Below are positions 37,756 to 45,999 of a stretch of 64,000 nucleotides of DNA, piece by piece. Position numbers and translations under genes: made by a program. The DNA is from an uncultured Paracoccaceae bacterium (GTDB lineage Bacteria > Pseudomonadota > Alphaproteobacteria > Rhodobacterales > Rhodobacteraceae), in NCBI GenBank assembly GCA_947503175.1, contig CANNCO010000001.1, positions 62,001 to 126,000 on the forward strand. Direction: 5' to 3'. The stretch's first letter is position 1, and each line of letters begins with the position of its first letter. Under the pieces are notes generated by a model. It did not search any database. It was not told the DNA's origin and was given only the letters and a program-made list of their open reading frames with translations.

Positions 37756-37915
37756 ATCATTGTGCTCCTTCTTTGGCGGCACACTAGGCCACCGGTGCAA
37801 CGCCGCCAAGGCCACCGGCATCACGATTCACAGCCACCATATCCGGCGTTATGGACTGGTCAAACACCCCAGATATGGTAGTCTTGTGAGTCTCTCTGGA
37901 ACGCATGAGGACACC

Positions 37916-38845
37916 ATGACCCTGACCCCCGAACAGCAGGCGGAAATCGACGACCAGCGCAGCACGACCCAACCCACCCTGCGCGCCACCGTTCCGGGGA
38001 TCGAGGCGCATCTTTACAAGGCTATTCCGGTGCTCGATCACGGCTTTGTCCGGGTGATCGACTATATGGGCGACGACAGCGCCATCGTGCAGGCCGCGCG
38101 CGTGAGCTACGGCAAGGGCACCAAGGCCGTGCAGAACGACGAGGGGCTGATCCGCTACCTGATGCGCCACTGGCATTCGACCCCGTTCGAGATGTGCGAG
38201 ATCAAGCTGCATGTGAAGCTGCCGGTCTTCGTCGCGCGCCAGTGGATTCGCCACCGCACCGCCAACGTCAACGAATACTCGGCCCGCTATTCGATACTCG
38301 ACCGCGAGTTCTATATCCCCGCACCCGAACATCTGGCCGCGCAGTCGACGGTGAACAATCAGGGGCGGGGCGAGACGCTGACGGGGGAAGAGGCCGACCG
38401 GGTGCTGCGGCTTCTGACCGATGACGCCATGCGCGCCTATGATCATTACGAAGAGATGTTGTCACAGGACGGTCAACAGGGTCTGGCCCGGGAACTGGCG
38501 CGGATGAACCTGCCCGCCAATGTCTATACCCAATGGTACTGGAAGGTGGACCTGCACAACCTGTTCCACTTCCTGAGGCTCAGGGCCGACCCCCACGCGC
38601 AATACGAGATCCGGGTCTATGCCGATGCGATCTGTGAAGTCGTCAAGGACTGGGTGCCCGCCGCCTACGGCGCGTTCGAGGATTACCGGATGGGTGGGGC
38701 GAACCTGTCGGGCAAGGCGATTGACTGTGTGAGGCGCATGCTGAAGGGCGAAGAGGTGACGCAGGAGACAAGCGGCATGTCGAAGGGGGAATGGCGGGAG
38801 TTTATGGGGGTGGTGAGCGATCAGTACAAAGGCGGGCCAAAATGA
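37916..38845 (+). CDS. thyX: FAD-dependent thymidylate synthase ThyX
   Basis: 309 residues. The ThyX signature R-H-R-x7-S is present in [21 protein letters not shown]-binding His/Arg segments ([46 protein letters not shown]) are intact. It makes dTMP from dUMP with methylene-THF as carbon donor and NADPH. The ATG at 37916 follows GAGGACACC. In this organism it draws on the same folate pool as folD. Confidence 0.95.
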   Translation: MTLTPEQQAEIDDQRSTTQPTLRATVPGIEAHLYKAIPVLDHGFVRVIDYMGDDSAIVQAARVSYGKGTKAVQNDEGLIRYLMRHWHSTPFEMCEIKLHVKLPVFVARQWIRHRTANVNEYSARYSILDREFYIPAPEHLAAQSTVNNQGRGETLTGEEADRVLRLLTDDAMRAYDHYEEMLSQDGQQGLARELARMNLPANVYTQWYWKVDLHNLFHFLRLRADPHAQYEIRVYADAICEVVKDWVPAAYGAFEDYRMGGANLSGKAIDCVRRMLKGEEVTQETSGMSKGEWREFMGVVSDQYKGGPK

Positions 38846-38885
38846 TCCAGTGAAACAACTGGCGCTTCAACCTAACACCTACTAT

Positions 38886-38900
38886 GTTCATGCTATGTTC
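38886..38900 (+). promoter_or_regulatory. Perfect alphaproteobacterial LexA (SOS) box
   Basis: GTTCATGCTATGTTC is an exact GTTC-N7-GTTC direct repeat, the LexA recognition sequence established for Rhodobacter and other alphaproteobacteria. It ends 23 nt before the TTG start of the nuclease gene, a position suited to repression. A further GTTC lies at 38902-38905. Confidence 0.65.
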
Positions 38901-38923
38901 TGTTCATCCGGGGGCACTCTGTA

Positions 38924-39550
38924 TTGTCGATATATGAAGACGAAGCACACACAAAACAAATTGAAAGTAAGAACCGCTCGTTGAATGAATCAACGCGGGG
39001 ATTTCGGCATATCACCGAAATCCATCTCGATGATTTGACCTTTCGAGTACTAAAGCACTTTGAGGCAATAGGGGAGCGTGAGTTTTTTGAGAGGGAGGTC
39101 CTCTCTCTCGGCGAGAATGTTATCCAAAGCCCGATAGAGCGTGCGGTCTTCTCCTTTCTGCTCCTTGGAGATTACGCGGGCTATATAGAGCGCGATCAAA
39201 TCGAAGTGGTTCTTCCCGGGGACTCACTGCCTGAACGGCTTTCAAATGAAATTGGTATCGCGATCTGTCCTCAGCATCGAGTCGGGAATTACTATCTTGA
39301 TTTTGGACTATTCATGAATCTTGGCGACCATAAACTCGCATTTGACATCGAGTGTGATGGGATTGAATTTCACGGCAAGACAAATGAACAGACGTCACAC
39401 GACTTCTTAAGAGACAATGTCGTCTCAGAGAACAGATTTCAGATCTACCGAATGCCGGGAGCAGGCATTGTACGGCATCCTCTCTACGAGATTGAGAAGT
39501 TTTTCGAAGAAGTTAGCTTACAGATTACTGCTCTGCGAGCGGCTGCTTAG
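38924..39550 (+). CDS. Predicted PD-(D/E)XK nuclease (DUF559/Vsr-like), SOS-box controlled
   Basis: 208 residues from a TTG at 38924 with GGGGG about 12 nt before it; no earlier ATG exists in frame. The C-terminal half has the nuclease pattern: YYLDFGLFMN supplies the metal Asp, LAFDIECDGIEFHGK the E-x-D, then SHDFLRDNVVSENRFQIYRMPG, like Vsr/DUF559 endonucleases. The N-terminal 70 residues are helical and not recognised. Base composition is visibly more AT-rich than all neighbours, suggesting transfer. It stands alone, directly before a palindromic element. A role in DNA damage or defence is inference from fold and LexA box. Confidence 0.7.
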   Translation: MSIYEDEAHTKQIESKNRSLNESTRGFRHITEIHLDDLTFRVLKHFEAIGEREFFEREVLSLGENVIQSPIERAVFSFLLLGDYAGYIERDQIEVVLPGDSLPERLSNEIGIAICPQHRVGNYYLDFGLFMNLGDHKLAFDIECDGIEFHGKTNEQTSHDFLRDNVVSENRFQIYRMPGAGIVRHPLYEIEKFFEEVSLQITALRAAA

Positions 39551-39608
39551 GGGGGAGGTGATGGAGTGATCAAGCCACTTCTTTGCATGTTGACCTGTGC
39601 CGCTAGGT

Positions 39609-39683
39609 GCCCGGCGAAGCCGGGCAGCGCCCGAACCGCCCCCACGGGGCGGGCGCTTCTCGCCCACCCCTCGGTTCGGGCGC
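39609..39683. repeat. Nested palindromic (REP-like) element
   Basis: Two adjacent hairpins: GCCCGGC-GAA-GCCGGGC (39609-39625), then a 12-bp inverted repeat GCGCCCGAACCG/CGGTTCGGGCGC (39627-39638, 39672-39683). The latter encloses smaller stems CGCCCC/GGGGCG and GGGCG/CGCCC. The organisation resembles dispersed extragenic palindromes. I saw no second copy in this window. Confidence 0.55.
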
Positions 39684-39762
39684 GGCGCTCTATTGGGACC
39701 GTTCGGAGAAGCTGGTCGGCTTGGACAGCGAGGCTCGTGCGGGCATTCACGGTTGATTCCTG

Positions 39763-39930
39763 CTACTCCCCATTCCCATCCACCGCAGCGCCCGACCGCA
39801 GCGACCGCACGAGCCAGAACAGCACGCCGGCAAAGACGATGACACCGACGGCGATCTGGAACATGTCGCCGCCCTGAAGGACGGGTTCTGCCACTTCTGC
39901 GGCGTTCTCTGGTACTGATATACGTTTCAT
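39763..39930 (-). CDS. Possible small membrane protein
   Basis: 55 residues starting MKRISVPENAAEVAEP, with one hydrophobic helix (MFQIAVGVIVFAGVLFWLV) and a short hydrophilic tail. No good Shine-Dalgarno sequence is visible. Gene-like composition is the main support. It lies in a 511-bp gap between the nuclease and ArsC-family genes. Confidence 0.35.
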   Translation of the reverse strand: MKRISVPENAAEVAEPVLQGGDMFQIAVGVIVFAGVLFWLVRSLRSGAAVDGNGE

Positions 39931-40061
39931 GGAACCCGTGATGCCGCCCGGCGATGGCAGCACTGTGACCACAGCCGATCACTTTTGGGTTAACTCTGCG
40001 GTTGGGCGGGTCGTGGCGGCGGGTCCTTCCCTCACCCGCGCCGCTCTGCTACGTCTGTCCC

Positions 40062-40406
40062 ATGAATATCACACTCTACGGCATCCCGACCTGCGACACC
40101 TGCAAAAAGGCTATCCGTGCGCTCGAGGGCGCGGGGCATTCCGTCACCTTCCGCGACGTGCGCGCCGCGCCGCTGTCTCTGGACGAGTGGGCGCCCCTGA
40201 TCACGGAGTTCGGGGACCGGTTGGTGAACCGTAACTCCACGACCTATCGGGGCATGTCGGACTGGCTGAAAGCCTCGGAGGTCGAGGCGCAGCTGGAGGC
40301 GCATCCCACGGTTATGAAACGCCCGGTGATCGACGCGGGTGGCGCGCTCTATCTGGGATGGGGGACGGATGTGCAGGATGCGCTTCTGGAAGGGGACGGG
40401 GCTTAA
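40062..40406 (+). CDS. ArsC/Spx-family thioredoxin-fold protein (YffB-like)
   Basis: 114 residues starting MNITLYGIPTCDTCKKAIRALEGAG. The C-D-T-C-K-K-A motif at the first loop and the RDVRAAPLSLDEW strand match the ArsC/YffB group. The C-terminal VMKRPVIDAGG motif (K-R-P) is the ArsC/YffB active-site Arg region. It probably acts as a glutathione- or thioredoxin-linked reductase; arsenate activity is not shown. It is a single gene. Confidence 0.8.
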   Translation: MNITLYGIPTCDTCKKAIRALEGAGHSVTFRDVRAAPLSLDEWAPLITEFGDRLVNRNSTTYRGMSDWLKASEVEAQLEAHPTVMKRPVIDAGGALYLGWGTDVQDALLEGDGA

Positions 40407-40412
40407 CAGCCC

Positions 40413-40446
40413 CGGGAGGGCGCCACAGGCGTGGCAGACCCTCCCG
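40413..40446 (+). terminator. Stem-loop downstream of the ArsC-family gene
   Basis: CGGGAGGG/CCCTCCCG (40413-40420, 40439-40446) encloses GCCAC/GTGGC. No T-run follows, so termination strength is uncertain. It lies 7 bp after the stop codon. Confidence 0.5.
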
Positions 40447-40599
40447 ATGGTCACTCGCTACCCTACTACGTGTAATCGATAGCACGTATTCGTGTCAGTT
40501 TCATCTCACTCTGTGCGACAAAACGTAACTTTCCGGGTAACCGCGTGGCGTTACTCCGGCAGTTCTTGCGCTGCAATAACCGATTGAGCGCGGTGCGGC

Positions 40600-40806
40600 T
40601 TACAAAGCCTTCAGTTCTCCGGCCGATTCCCGGCCATCGCGGCCTTCGACCATTTCGAAGCTGACCTTCTGGTTGTCGGCCAGCCCGGTCATCCCGGCCC
40701 GTTCGACGGCCGAGATATGGACGAAGATATCCTTGCCTCCGTCATCGGGGGCGATAAACCCGTAACCTTTTGTCGTGTTGAACCATTTTACGGTGCCGGT
40801 GGGCAT
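40600..40806 (-). CDS. Cold-shock domain protein (CspA family)
   Basis: 68 residues. RNA-binding motifs RNP1 KGYGFI and RNP2 DIFVHISAV are intact within the single OB fold starting MPTGTVKWFNTTKGYGF. It is an RNA chaperone that melts mRNA structure. The 5' region (40807 upward) contains a hairpin GCCGTG/CACGGC (40882-40902), compatible with a long structured leader as in other csp genes. Confidence 0.93.
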   Translation of the reverse strand: MPTGTVKWFNTTKGYGFIAPDDGGKDIFVHISAVERAGMTGLADNQKVSFEMVEGRDGRESAGELKAL

Positions 40807-41044
40807 TCCGCTTCTCCTTCAAGGCAGTTCCGCCGGACCTCCGGCAGTTCGTAATGTGTGGGTCGGACCGCCTGTCACGTTGCCGTGCGCCACGCACACG
40901 GCAGGGATGTTCCGGGCACCGTACCCCACACTTCAGAGTTTTGGATTTTCAGTCCAAAAATCAAGGTTTTTGCCGAGATTTGGTATTAAAAAGGGCGAAA
41001 ACCCCGGTTCTGCGCAGCTTCTGGGCAGTCCGTCCGGCCGGAGT
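40807..41044. other. Intergenic region: csp leader and 3' end of the buf operon
   Basis: 238 bp without a gene. It holds hairpin GCCGTG/CACGGC (40882-40887, 40897-40902) with an alternative GTGCG/CGCAC pairing. An AT-rich stem TTTTGGA/TCCAAAA (40939-40945, 40953-40959) may terminate the upstream DoxX transcript. Confidence 0.4.
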
Positions 41045-41608
41045 TCATGCCGGTTGCGGGTTCCCGCGCCGGCCGGCCAGCACCCGGTCAAGCGACAGGG
41101 CACCCGCGCCGCGCAGCACCAGGACCAAGAGGAGGAACACCCAGAACGCCCGTTGATCGACAATCAGCGCCGAGGGCATTCCGTCGAACCAGCGTCCGAT
41201 ATCGGCGGCGGCCAGCCCGTGCCCGGTGATGTCGACGACACTTTGCACGACGATGAAACCGATCATGCCCAGCGCCGCGAGCCGGGTGAAAAGGCCGATC
41301 ACGATCAGGATCGGCAGGATCACTTCGGCCCATGTTCCCGCCAGAACCACAAGCCAGTGAAACGTGTCAAGCTGGGAAAAGTCATATCCGGCTGCTTCGA
41401 CGGCCTTCGGAAAGATCTGGATATAGGCGCCGCTTGACGGGACCACGAGCCCGGCGATGCCATCGCCGAACTTCGTCATCGCCGAGTTCCAGTAATAGAC
41501 GAACAGCGTTCCGAGGAAGATCACCCGCGCGAGCGTCGGGATCAGGAACGGGGCGGCGGCCTCGAGCCGGGAAAAGACTGCGTGGTGAAGGGAGACGAGG
41601 GCATTCAT
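41045..41608 (-). CDS. DoxX-family membrane protein of the buf operon
   Basis: 187 residues with about four helices: IPTLARVIFLGTLFVYYWNSAMTKFGDG, LDTFHWLVVLAGTWAEVILPILIVIGLFTRL, LGMIGFIVVQSVVDI and AFWVFLLLVLVLRG. DoxX proteins are linked to respiratory quinone or disulfide chemistry; the precise role is unknown. The start overlaps the stop of the DUF2063 gene by 4 nt. The same fourth position is occupied by DoxX in the Caulobacter gold/copper-induced (gig/buf) operon. Confidence 0.85.
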   Translation of the reverse strand: MNALVSLHHAVFSRLEAAAPFLIPTLARVIFLGTLFVYYWNSAMTKFGDGIAGLVVPSSGAYIQIFPKAVEAAGYDFSQLDTFHWLVVLAGTWAEVILPILIVIGLFTRLAALGMIGFIVVQSVVDITGHGLAAADIGRWFDGMPSALIVDQRAFWVFLLLVLVLRGAGALSLDRVLAGRRGNPQPA

Positions 41609-42360
41609 GGTGATTCTTCCAGCTTTGTGATTGCGCCATGGGTCAGGAGAAGGCCAAGCGTCGCGGCCAGATCGAATTCGGGGGCGGTGGAAAGGCCCGC
41701 ATCGAAGCTTTCGGCAAATGTCAGCCCTTCGGCGAGGGCGGCAAGGAACGGCCCGCCACCCGCGGGCAGCAAGAGCGGTTCGGGGTCGTATTCAGCGCGC
41801 ACGATCAGCACGTCTTCGGCCGCCATGGCCGGTTTGGGTGCGCCGTCTTCGATGTTGAACCGCCAGATCGCGTGTATCGGCCACGAAGACCGGATCAGCC
41901 GGATCGCGGGCGCAAGGGTGACGCGCGATGTCATCAGGCGGTCCGGCGGCAGGGCTTGCAATTCTGCCGGGTCGATCGGGGTTGCATCGGCGGCGTGATA
42001 GGATTCGCGCAGGGCCAGTTCGAGCCGCGCGATATCGGGCAGGTAGCCCAGATGCGCCACCGGCGGGAAGTCTGAAAGAAAGGCGGGCATTCCGGCCCCG
42101 TAGAACATCATCAGCGGCGATTGCGGGGGGTGCTGGCGCACGTAAAGCCCCGCAATATTGCGAAAGTTCACCTCTCCCAGCAGTTTGGCGATGACCGGAA
42201 AGGCGGTTTCAAGCGCGTCGGTCAGGCTGACGGCCACGTTGTTGCGGTAGACGTCGAACCGCTTACCCGCAGCGCGGCCCTCGGGGTCGGACAAGCCGTG
42301 TGGGACGGGCTGGTCAGGCGTCAGAAGGGCTTCGACGAAGCTGTCCTGCGAGACGGTCAT
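41605..42360 (-). CDS. bufC: BufC/HvfC-type DUF2063 protein
   Basis: 251 residues. The N-terminal DUF2063 region has DSFVEALLTPDQPVPHGL, RFDVYRNNVAVSLTDALETAFPVIAKLLGEVNFR and YVRQHPPQSPLMMFYG. The C-terminal part includes LAPAIRLIRSSWPIHAIWRFN. These proteins act with DUF692 enzymes as the RiPP recognition partner that presents the precursor (family knowledge). It overlaps bufB by 4 nt and the DoxX gene by 4 nt. Confidence 0.86.
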   Translation of the reverse strand: MTVSQDSFVEALLTPDQPVPHGLSDPEGRAAGKRFDVYRNNVAVSLTDALETAFPVIAKLLGEVNFRNIAGLYVRQHPPQSPLMMFYGAGMPAFLSDFPPVAHLGYLPDIARLELALRESYHAADATPIDPAELQALPPDRLMTSRVTLAPAIRLIRSSWPIHAIWRFNIEDGAPKPAMAAEDVLIVRAEYDPEPLLLPAGGGPFLAALAEGLTFAESFDAGLSTAPEFDLAATLGLLLTHGAITKLEESP

Positions 42361-43217
42361 GCGACCATTTCATCCAGAATGGCCTGCGCGCGCGCCGCCT
42401 CGGCGGCCAGTTCCGGCCAGTCAGGCACGTCATTGTCCCATTCGATCAGCGTGGGCTTTGCGCCGCCTTTCACGATGGTGTGGCGATAAAGCTCCCAGAC
42501 CGGATCGACCACGGGGTTGCCGTGGCTGTCGATGAGGAGCGGGGCGCCGTGTTCGTCGGTATCTTCATCATGGCCGCCAAGGTGTATTTCGCCCACAGCA
42601 GCCAGCGGGAAGTCGTTGAGATATGAGATCGGGTCGGTCTTCTGATTGGTGGCCGAAACGAAGACGTTGTTCACATCGAGCAGCAGCCCGCAGCCGGTGC
42701 GGCGGGTGATCTCGGAAAGGAACTCGATCTCGGACATATCGCTTTCGTCGAAGGCCAGATAGGTCGATGGGTTCTCAAGCAGCATCCGGCGACCGAGGGT
42801 GTTCTGCACCTGATCGATGTGTTCGGCGACACGGAACATCGTCCGCTCGGTATAGGGCAGCGGCAGAAGGTCGTTCAGAAAGCCCATGTCGTGGGTCGAC
42901 CATGCGAGATGCTCGGAAAAGCTTGCGGGGTTCAGCCAGCCGACAAGGCGGGCGAGGCGGTCAAGATGGTCGGGATCAAGGGGGTGTTCGCCACCGATCG
43001 AAAGGCCGACGCCATGGACCGAGATGGGGAAGCGTTCAGCCAGCGCGCGGAGTTGCGCCAGAGGACGCCCGCCATCCCCCATGAAGTTTTCGGCATGGAT
43101 TTCGAGCCATGTCACCGGGCCCGGATCGTTGCGGATATCCTGAAAATGCTGAGGCTTGTAGCCGACGCCGGGCGCCGCGGGCAGGCGGTCGAAGGAATGG
43201 GGGCTAGCGTCCAGCAT
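42357..43217 (-). CDS. bufB: DUF692 multinuclear iron oxidative enzyme (MNIO) BufB
   Basis: 286 residues, a TIM barrel of the MNIO family that includes methanobactin MbnB. Metal-ligand strands are visible: EIHAENFM, SVHGVGLSIGG, SEHLAWS, LLENPSTYL, LLLDVNNVFVSA, EIHLGGHDED, LIDSHGNPV and IEWDNDVP. The enzyme oxidises Cys residues of the precursor to thiooxazole or related metal-binding heterocycles. The gap of 93 bp to bufA contains two hairpins. Confidence 0.9.
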   Translation of the reverse strand: MLDASPHSFDRLPAAPGVGYKPQHFQDIRNDPGPVTWLEIHAENFMGDGGRPLAQLRALAERFPISVHGVGLSIGGEHPLDPDHLDRLARLVGWLNPASFSEHLAWSTHDMGFLNDLLPLPYTERTMFRVAEHIDQVQNTLGRRMLLENPSTYLAFDESDMSEIEFLSEITRRTGCGLLLDVNNVFVSATNQKTDPISYLNDFPLAAVGEIHLGGHDEDTDEHGAPLLIDSHGNPVVDPVWELYRHTIVKGGAKPTLIEWDNDVPDWPELAAEAARAQAILDEMVA

Positions 43218-43246
43218 AACAGGGCCTTGGGTCTTTGAGAGATCAC

Positions 43247-43301
43247 CCCCGGCCTGTTTCTGGCCGGGGATGTCGTCGAGGTCCCGGCGCAGGGCCGGGA
43301 C
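43247..43301 (-). promoter_or_regulatory. Tandem hairpins between bufA and bufB
   Basis: GTCCCGGC/GCCGGGAC (43281-43288, 43294-43301, loop of 5) and CCCCGGCC/GGCCGGGG (43247-43254, 43262-43269, loop of 7) lie in the mRNA between precursor and modifying enzyme. No T-run follows. They could protect the bufA message or partly stop transcription so that precursor exceeds enzyme. Confidence 0.5.
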
Positions 43302-43310
43302 AAGACGGAT

Positions 43311-43601
43311 TTAGGACGGCAGGTCGCGGTCAAGCTCTTCCAGCGAACCCATGCGGCCATCGGGAAGCTCGATCTCGGCGCATGTGCCTGCGTCGACTAG
43401 GGTCCAGGCATTGCCTTGATAATCGACGGTGGACGTACCCGCGCAGGTGGTGCCGGGGCCGGCGGCGCAGTCATTCTGGCCAGCGAGCGAAACGCCAAAG
43501 CACTTTTCTTTTTCTTGTGCGTTTGCGGGGACTGTCATCGATGCGGCGAGAGCGGCGGCCACTGCGCCGGCAACGGCGATTGTTTTGGTGGTGTTCGACA
43601 T
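43311..43601 (-). CDS. bufA1: BufA1-type bufferin precursor (DUF2282)
   Basis: 96 residues. A Sec signal peptide (about 1-28, ending PANA-QE) is followed by the DUF2282 core: [43 protein letters not shown]. Four Cys lie at 34, 45, 53 and 74. In the bufferin family such Cys are modified by the DUF692 enzyme and the exported peptide binds copper in the periplasm. AAGGAAC lies 7 nt before the ATG. It is the first gene of bufA-bufB-bufC-doxX. Copper induction here is inferred, not seen. Confidence 0.88.
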   Translation of the reverse strand: MSNTTKTIAVAGAVAAALAASMTVPANAQEKEKCFGVSLAGQNDCAAGPGTTCAGTSTVDYQGNAWTLVDAGTCAEIELPDGRMGSLEELDRDLPS

Positions 43602-43769
43602 GTGTCAGGTTCCTTTTGGTCTTTTGACGATTCAAGCGCCGCAGTTTGCGACTGGGCACAGACCTAGGGGCAGCATATCATCAAACGCCAATCACAGGAC
43701 TGTCATTGACGTGCTCGTGTCCAATTGAAACATTACGAAACTGTGAATTGACATAACGGCAATAATATT

Positions 43770-43792
43770 GCGGCGGGCGATGTGCCCGCCGC
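43770..43792 (-). terminator. Terminator of thrS
   Basis: GCGGCGGGC/GCCCGCCGC (9-bp perfect stem, loop of 5) lies 7 bp after the thrS stop. On the minus strand it is followed by AATATTATT, a T-containing AU-rich tail. Confidence 0.65.
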
Positions 43793-43798
43793 TGTGGA

Positions 43799-45745
43799 TT
43801 ACCGAAGGTCGGGCGGTGTCGCCTCGGCGGCCAGATCGTCAATCAGCGCATCAAGCTCGACGGTCTGTGTCTGTTTCTCGCCAAGACGCCGCACCGTTGC
43901 GGTGCGGTTCTCGACCTCGCGCTGGCCGATCGCGAGGATCACGGGGACCTTGCCTACCGAGTGTTCGCGCACCTTGTAGTTGATCTTTTCGTTGCGCGTA
44001 TCGGCCTCGGCCCGGATGCCGCGCGCCTTCAGAAGCGCCACGATCTCGTCCACGAAATCATCGGCATCCGAGACGATCGAGGCCACGACTACCTGACGGG
44101 GCGCCAGCCAGAACGGCAGTTTGCCCGCGTAGTTCTCGATCATGATCCCGATGAACCGCTCGAATGACCCGAGGATCGCGCGATGGAGCATCACGGGGCG
44201 ATGCTTGTCGCCATCGGCACCGATATAGGTGGCGTCCAGCCGTTCGGGCAGCACGAAATCGGCCTGAAACGTGCCAAGCTGCCATTCGCGGCCGATGGCG
44301 TCGGTCAGTTTGAAGTCGAGCTTTGGCCCATAGAACGCGCCTTCGCCGGGATCGAGTTCGAAATCGTCGGTGACGGTGCGGATCGCGGCTTCGAGCGCTG
44401 CTTCGGCCTTGTCCCACACCTCGTCGGAGCCCGCGCGCACCTCGGGGCGGGTCGAGAACTTGATGTCGAAACTGTCGAAGCCGAGATCGCGATAGACCGA
44501 GGACAGCATTTCGATGAACTTGGCCGTTTCCGCCTCGATCTGATCTTCGGTGCAGAAGATATGGGCGTCGTCCTGCGTGAAGCCGCGCACACGCATCAGG
44601 CCGTGGAGCGCGCCCGAGGGTTCGTAGCGGTTGCACGAGCCGAACTCGGCCATCCGCAGAGGAAGGTCGCGGTAGGACTTGAGACCCTGATTGTAGACCT
44701 GAACGTGGCAGGGGCAGTTCATCGGTTTCAGCGCATTGATCGCCTTTTCGCGCGCGTGTTCCTCGTCCACTTCGACGATGAACATATTCTCCTGATACTT
44801 CTCCCAGTGGCCGCTTTCGATCCAGAGCTTGCGATCGACGACCTGTGGCGTGTTCACCTCGACATAGTCGTACTCGCGCTGGCGGCGGCGCATGTAATCC
44901 TGCAGCACCGTGTAGATGTTCCAGCCGCCCGGATGCCAGAAGACCTGTCCCGGGGCCTCTTCCTGCATGTGGAACAGGTCCATCTCGCGACCGAGATGGC
45001 GGTGGTCGCGTTTTTCAGCCTCTTCGAGAAAGTGAAGATGCTGTTTCAGGTCGTCGCGGTTCTTGAACGCCACGCCGTAGATGCGTTGCAGCATCGCGCG
45101 GTCGCTGTCGCCGCGCCAATAGGCACCGGCGACCGACATCAGCTTGAACGCATCCGCAGGGACCTGTCCGGTATGCTGAAAATGCGGGCCGCGGCAGAGA
45201 TCCTGCCAGTGGCCGTGCCAGTACATCCGGATCGGCTGATCGCCGGGAATGGCCTCGATCAGTTCAACCTTGTAGGGTTCGTTCGTCGCCTTGTAATGCG
45301 TGATTGCGCGGGCGCGTTCCCAGACTTCGGTGGTCACCGGATCGCGCTTGTTGATGATCTCCTTCATCTTTTTCTCGATCGCGCCAAGGTCCTCGGGAGT
45401 GAAGGGGTCTTCGCGGTCGAAATCGTAGTACCAGCCGTTCTCGATTACCGGACCAATGGTTACTTTTACGTCAGGCCACAGTTCCTGGACCGCGCGCGCC
45501 ATGATGTGGGCGGCGTCGTGACGGATCAGTTCGAGCGCGGGCGCGTCGTCCTGCATCGTGTTGATGGCGATCCGGGCGTCGGCCTCGATCGGCCATTGCA
45601 GATCCCAGTGGATGTCGTTGACGGTGGCGGAAATCGCCTTTTTCGCCAAGGATTTAGAGATATCGGCGGCGATTTCGGCGGGCGTGATGCCAGCCGCGTA
45701 ATCGCGGAAATTGCCGTCAGGAAACGTCAGGGAAATGTGGCCCAT
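43799..45745 (-). CDS. thrS: Threonyl-tRNA synthetase
   Basis: 648 residues, full length. TGS domain at the N-terminus ([16 protein letters not shown]), the editing domain with [14 protein letters not shown] and [11 protein letters not shown], class II motif 2 [40 protein letters not shown] and motif 3 [20 protein letters not shown]-terminal anticodon-binding domain ends the protein. It charges tRNA-Thr and edits Ser-tRNA-Thr. It is a single-gene unit with its own terminator. Confidence 0.97.
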   Translation of the reverse strand: MGHISLTFPDGNFRDYAAGITPAEIAADISKSLAKKAISATVNDIHWDLQWPIEADARIAINTMQDDAPALELIRHDAAHIMARAVQELWPDVKVTIGPVIENGWYYDFDREDPFTPEDLGAIEKKMKEIINKRDPVTTEVWERARAITHYKATNEPYKVELIEAIPGDQPIRMYWHGHWQDLCRGPHFQHTGQVPADAFKLMSVAGAYWRGDSDRAMLQRIYGVAFKNRDDLKQHLHFLEEAEKRDHRHLGREMDLFHMQEEAPGQVFWHPGGWNIYTVLQDYMRRRQREYDYVEVNTPQVVDRKLWIESGHWEKYQENMFIVEVDEEHAREKAINALKPMNCPCHVQVYNQGLKSYRDLPLRMAEFGSCNRYEPSGALHGLMRVRGFTQDDAHIFCTEDQIEAETAKFIEMLSSVYRDLGFDSFDIKFSTRPEVRAGSDEVWDKAEAALEAAIRTVTDDFELDPGEGAFYGPKLDFKLTDAIGREWQLGTFQADFVLPERLDATYIGADGDKHRPVMLHRAILGSFERFIGIMIENYAGKLPFWLAPRQVVVASIVSDADDFVDEIVALLKARGIRAEADTRNEKINYKVREHSVGKVPVILAIGQREVENRTATVRRLGEKQTQTVELDALIDDLAAEATPPDLR

Positions 45746-45846
45746 GGCCCATGCTCCTCGTCGGTTTGGCGCCTACGGGACGCCCGGTTGCGGGTATGTA
45801 CGAGAGGCCGATTTGGCCGGGGATTGCGCGTATGTCAAGGGAGCGG

Positions 45847-45893
45847 GCGCATTATGCGCATACCATGCGCATAGGATGTGTATGTCATGCGCA
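45847..45893 (-). repeat. Phased GCGCA repeats upstream of thrS
   Basis: GCGCAT/GCGCA cores start at 45847, 45856, 45867 and 45889 (three as TGCGCA palindromes at 45855-45860, 45866-45871, 45888-45893). Spacings of 11 and 22 bp are close to whole DNA helical turns. The cluster lies 100-150 bp before thrS and about 105 bp before the Tag-like gene, so it may serve either divergent gene. Confidence 0.4.
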
Positions 45894-45999
45894 AACGTCT
45901 TTGCGGATGTGGCGATCACTCCGGCGTGATGTTGCCGCTTTGTTCTTTGCGTTGCAAGGTGTGCGTGCAAGGCTTGCGCCCTGACGAGGGGAGAGACCG

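Noticed and set aside
44183-45874. Long open frame on the plus strand antisense to thrS
   Set aside because: It mirrors the threonyl-tRNA synthetase codons, has no recognisable domain and is explained by high GC of the real gene.
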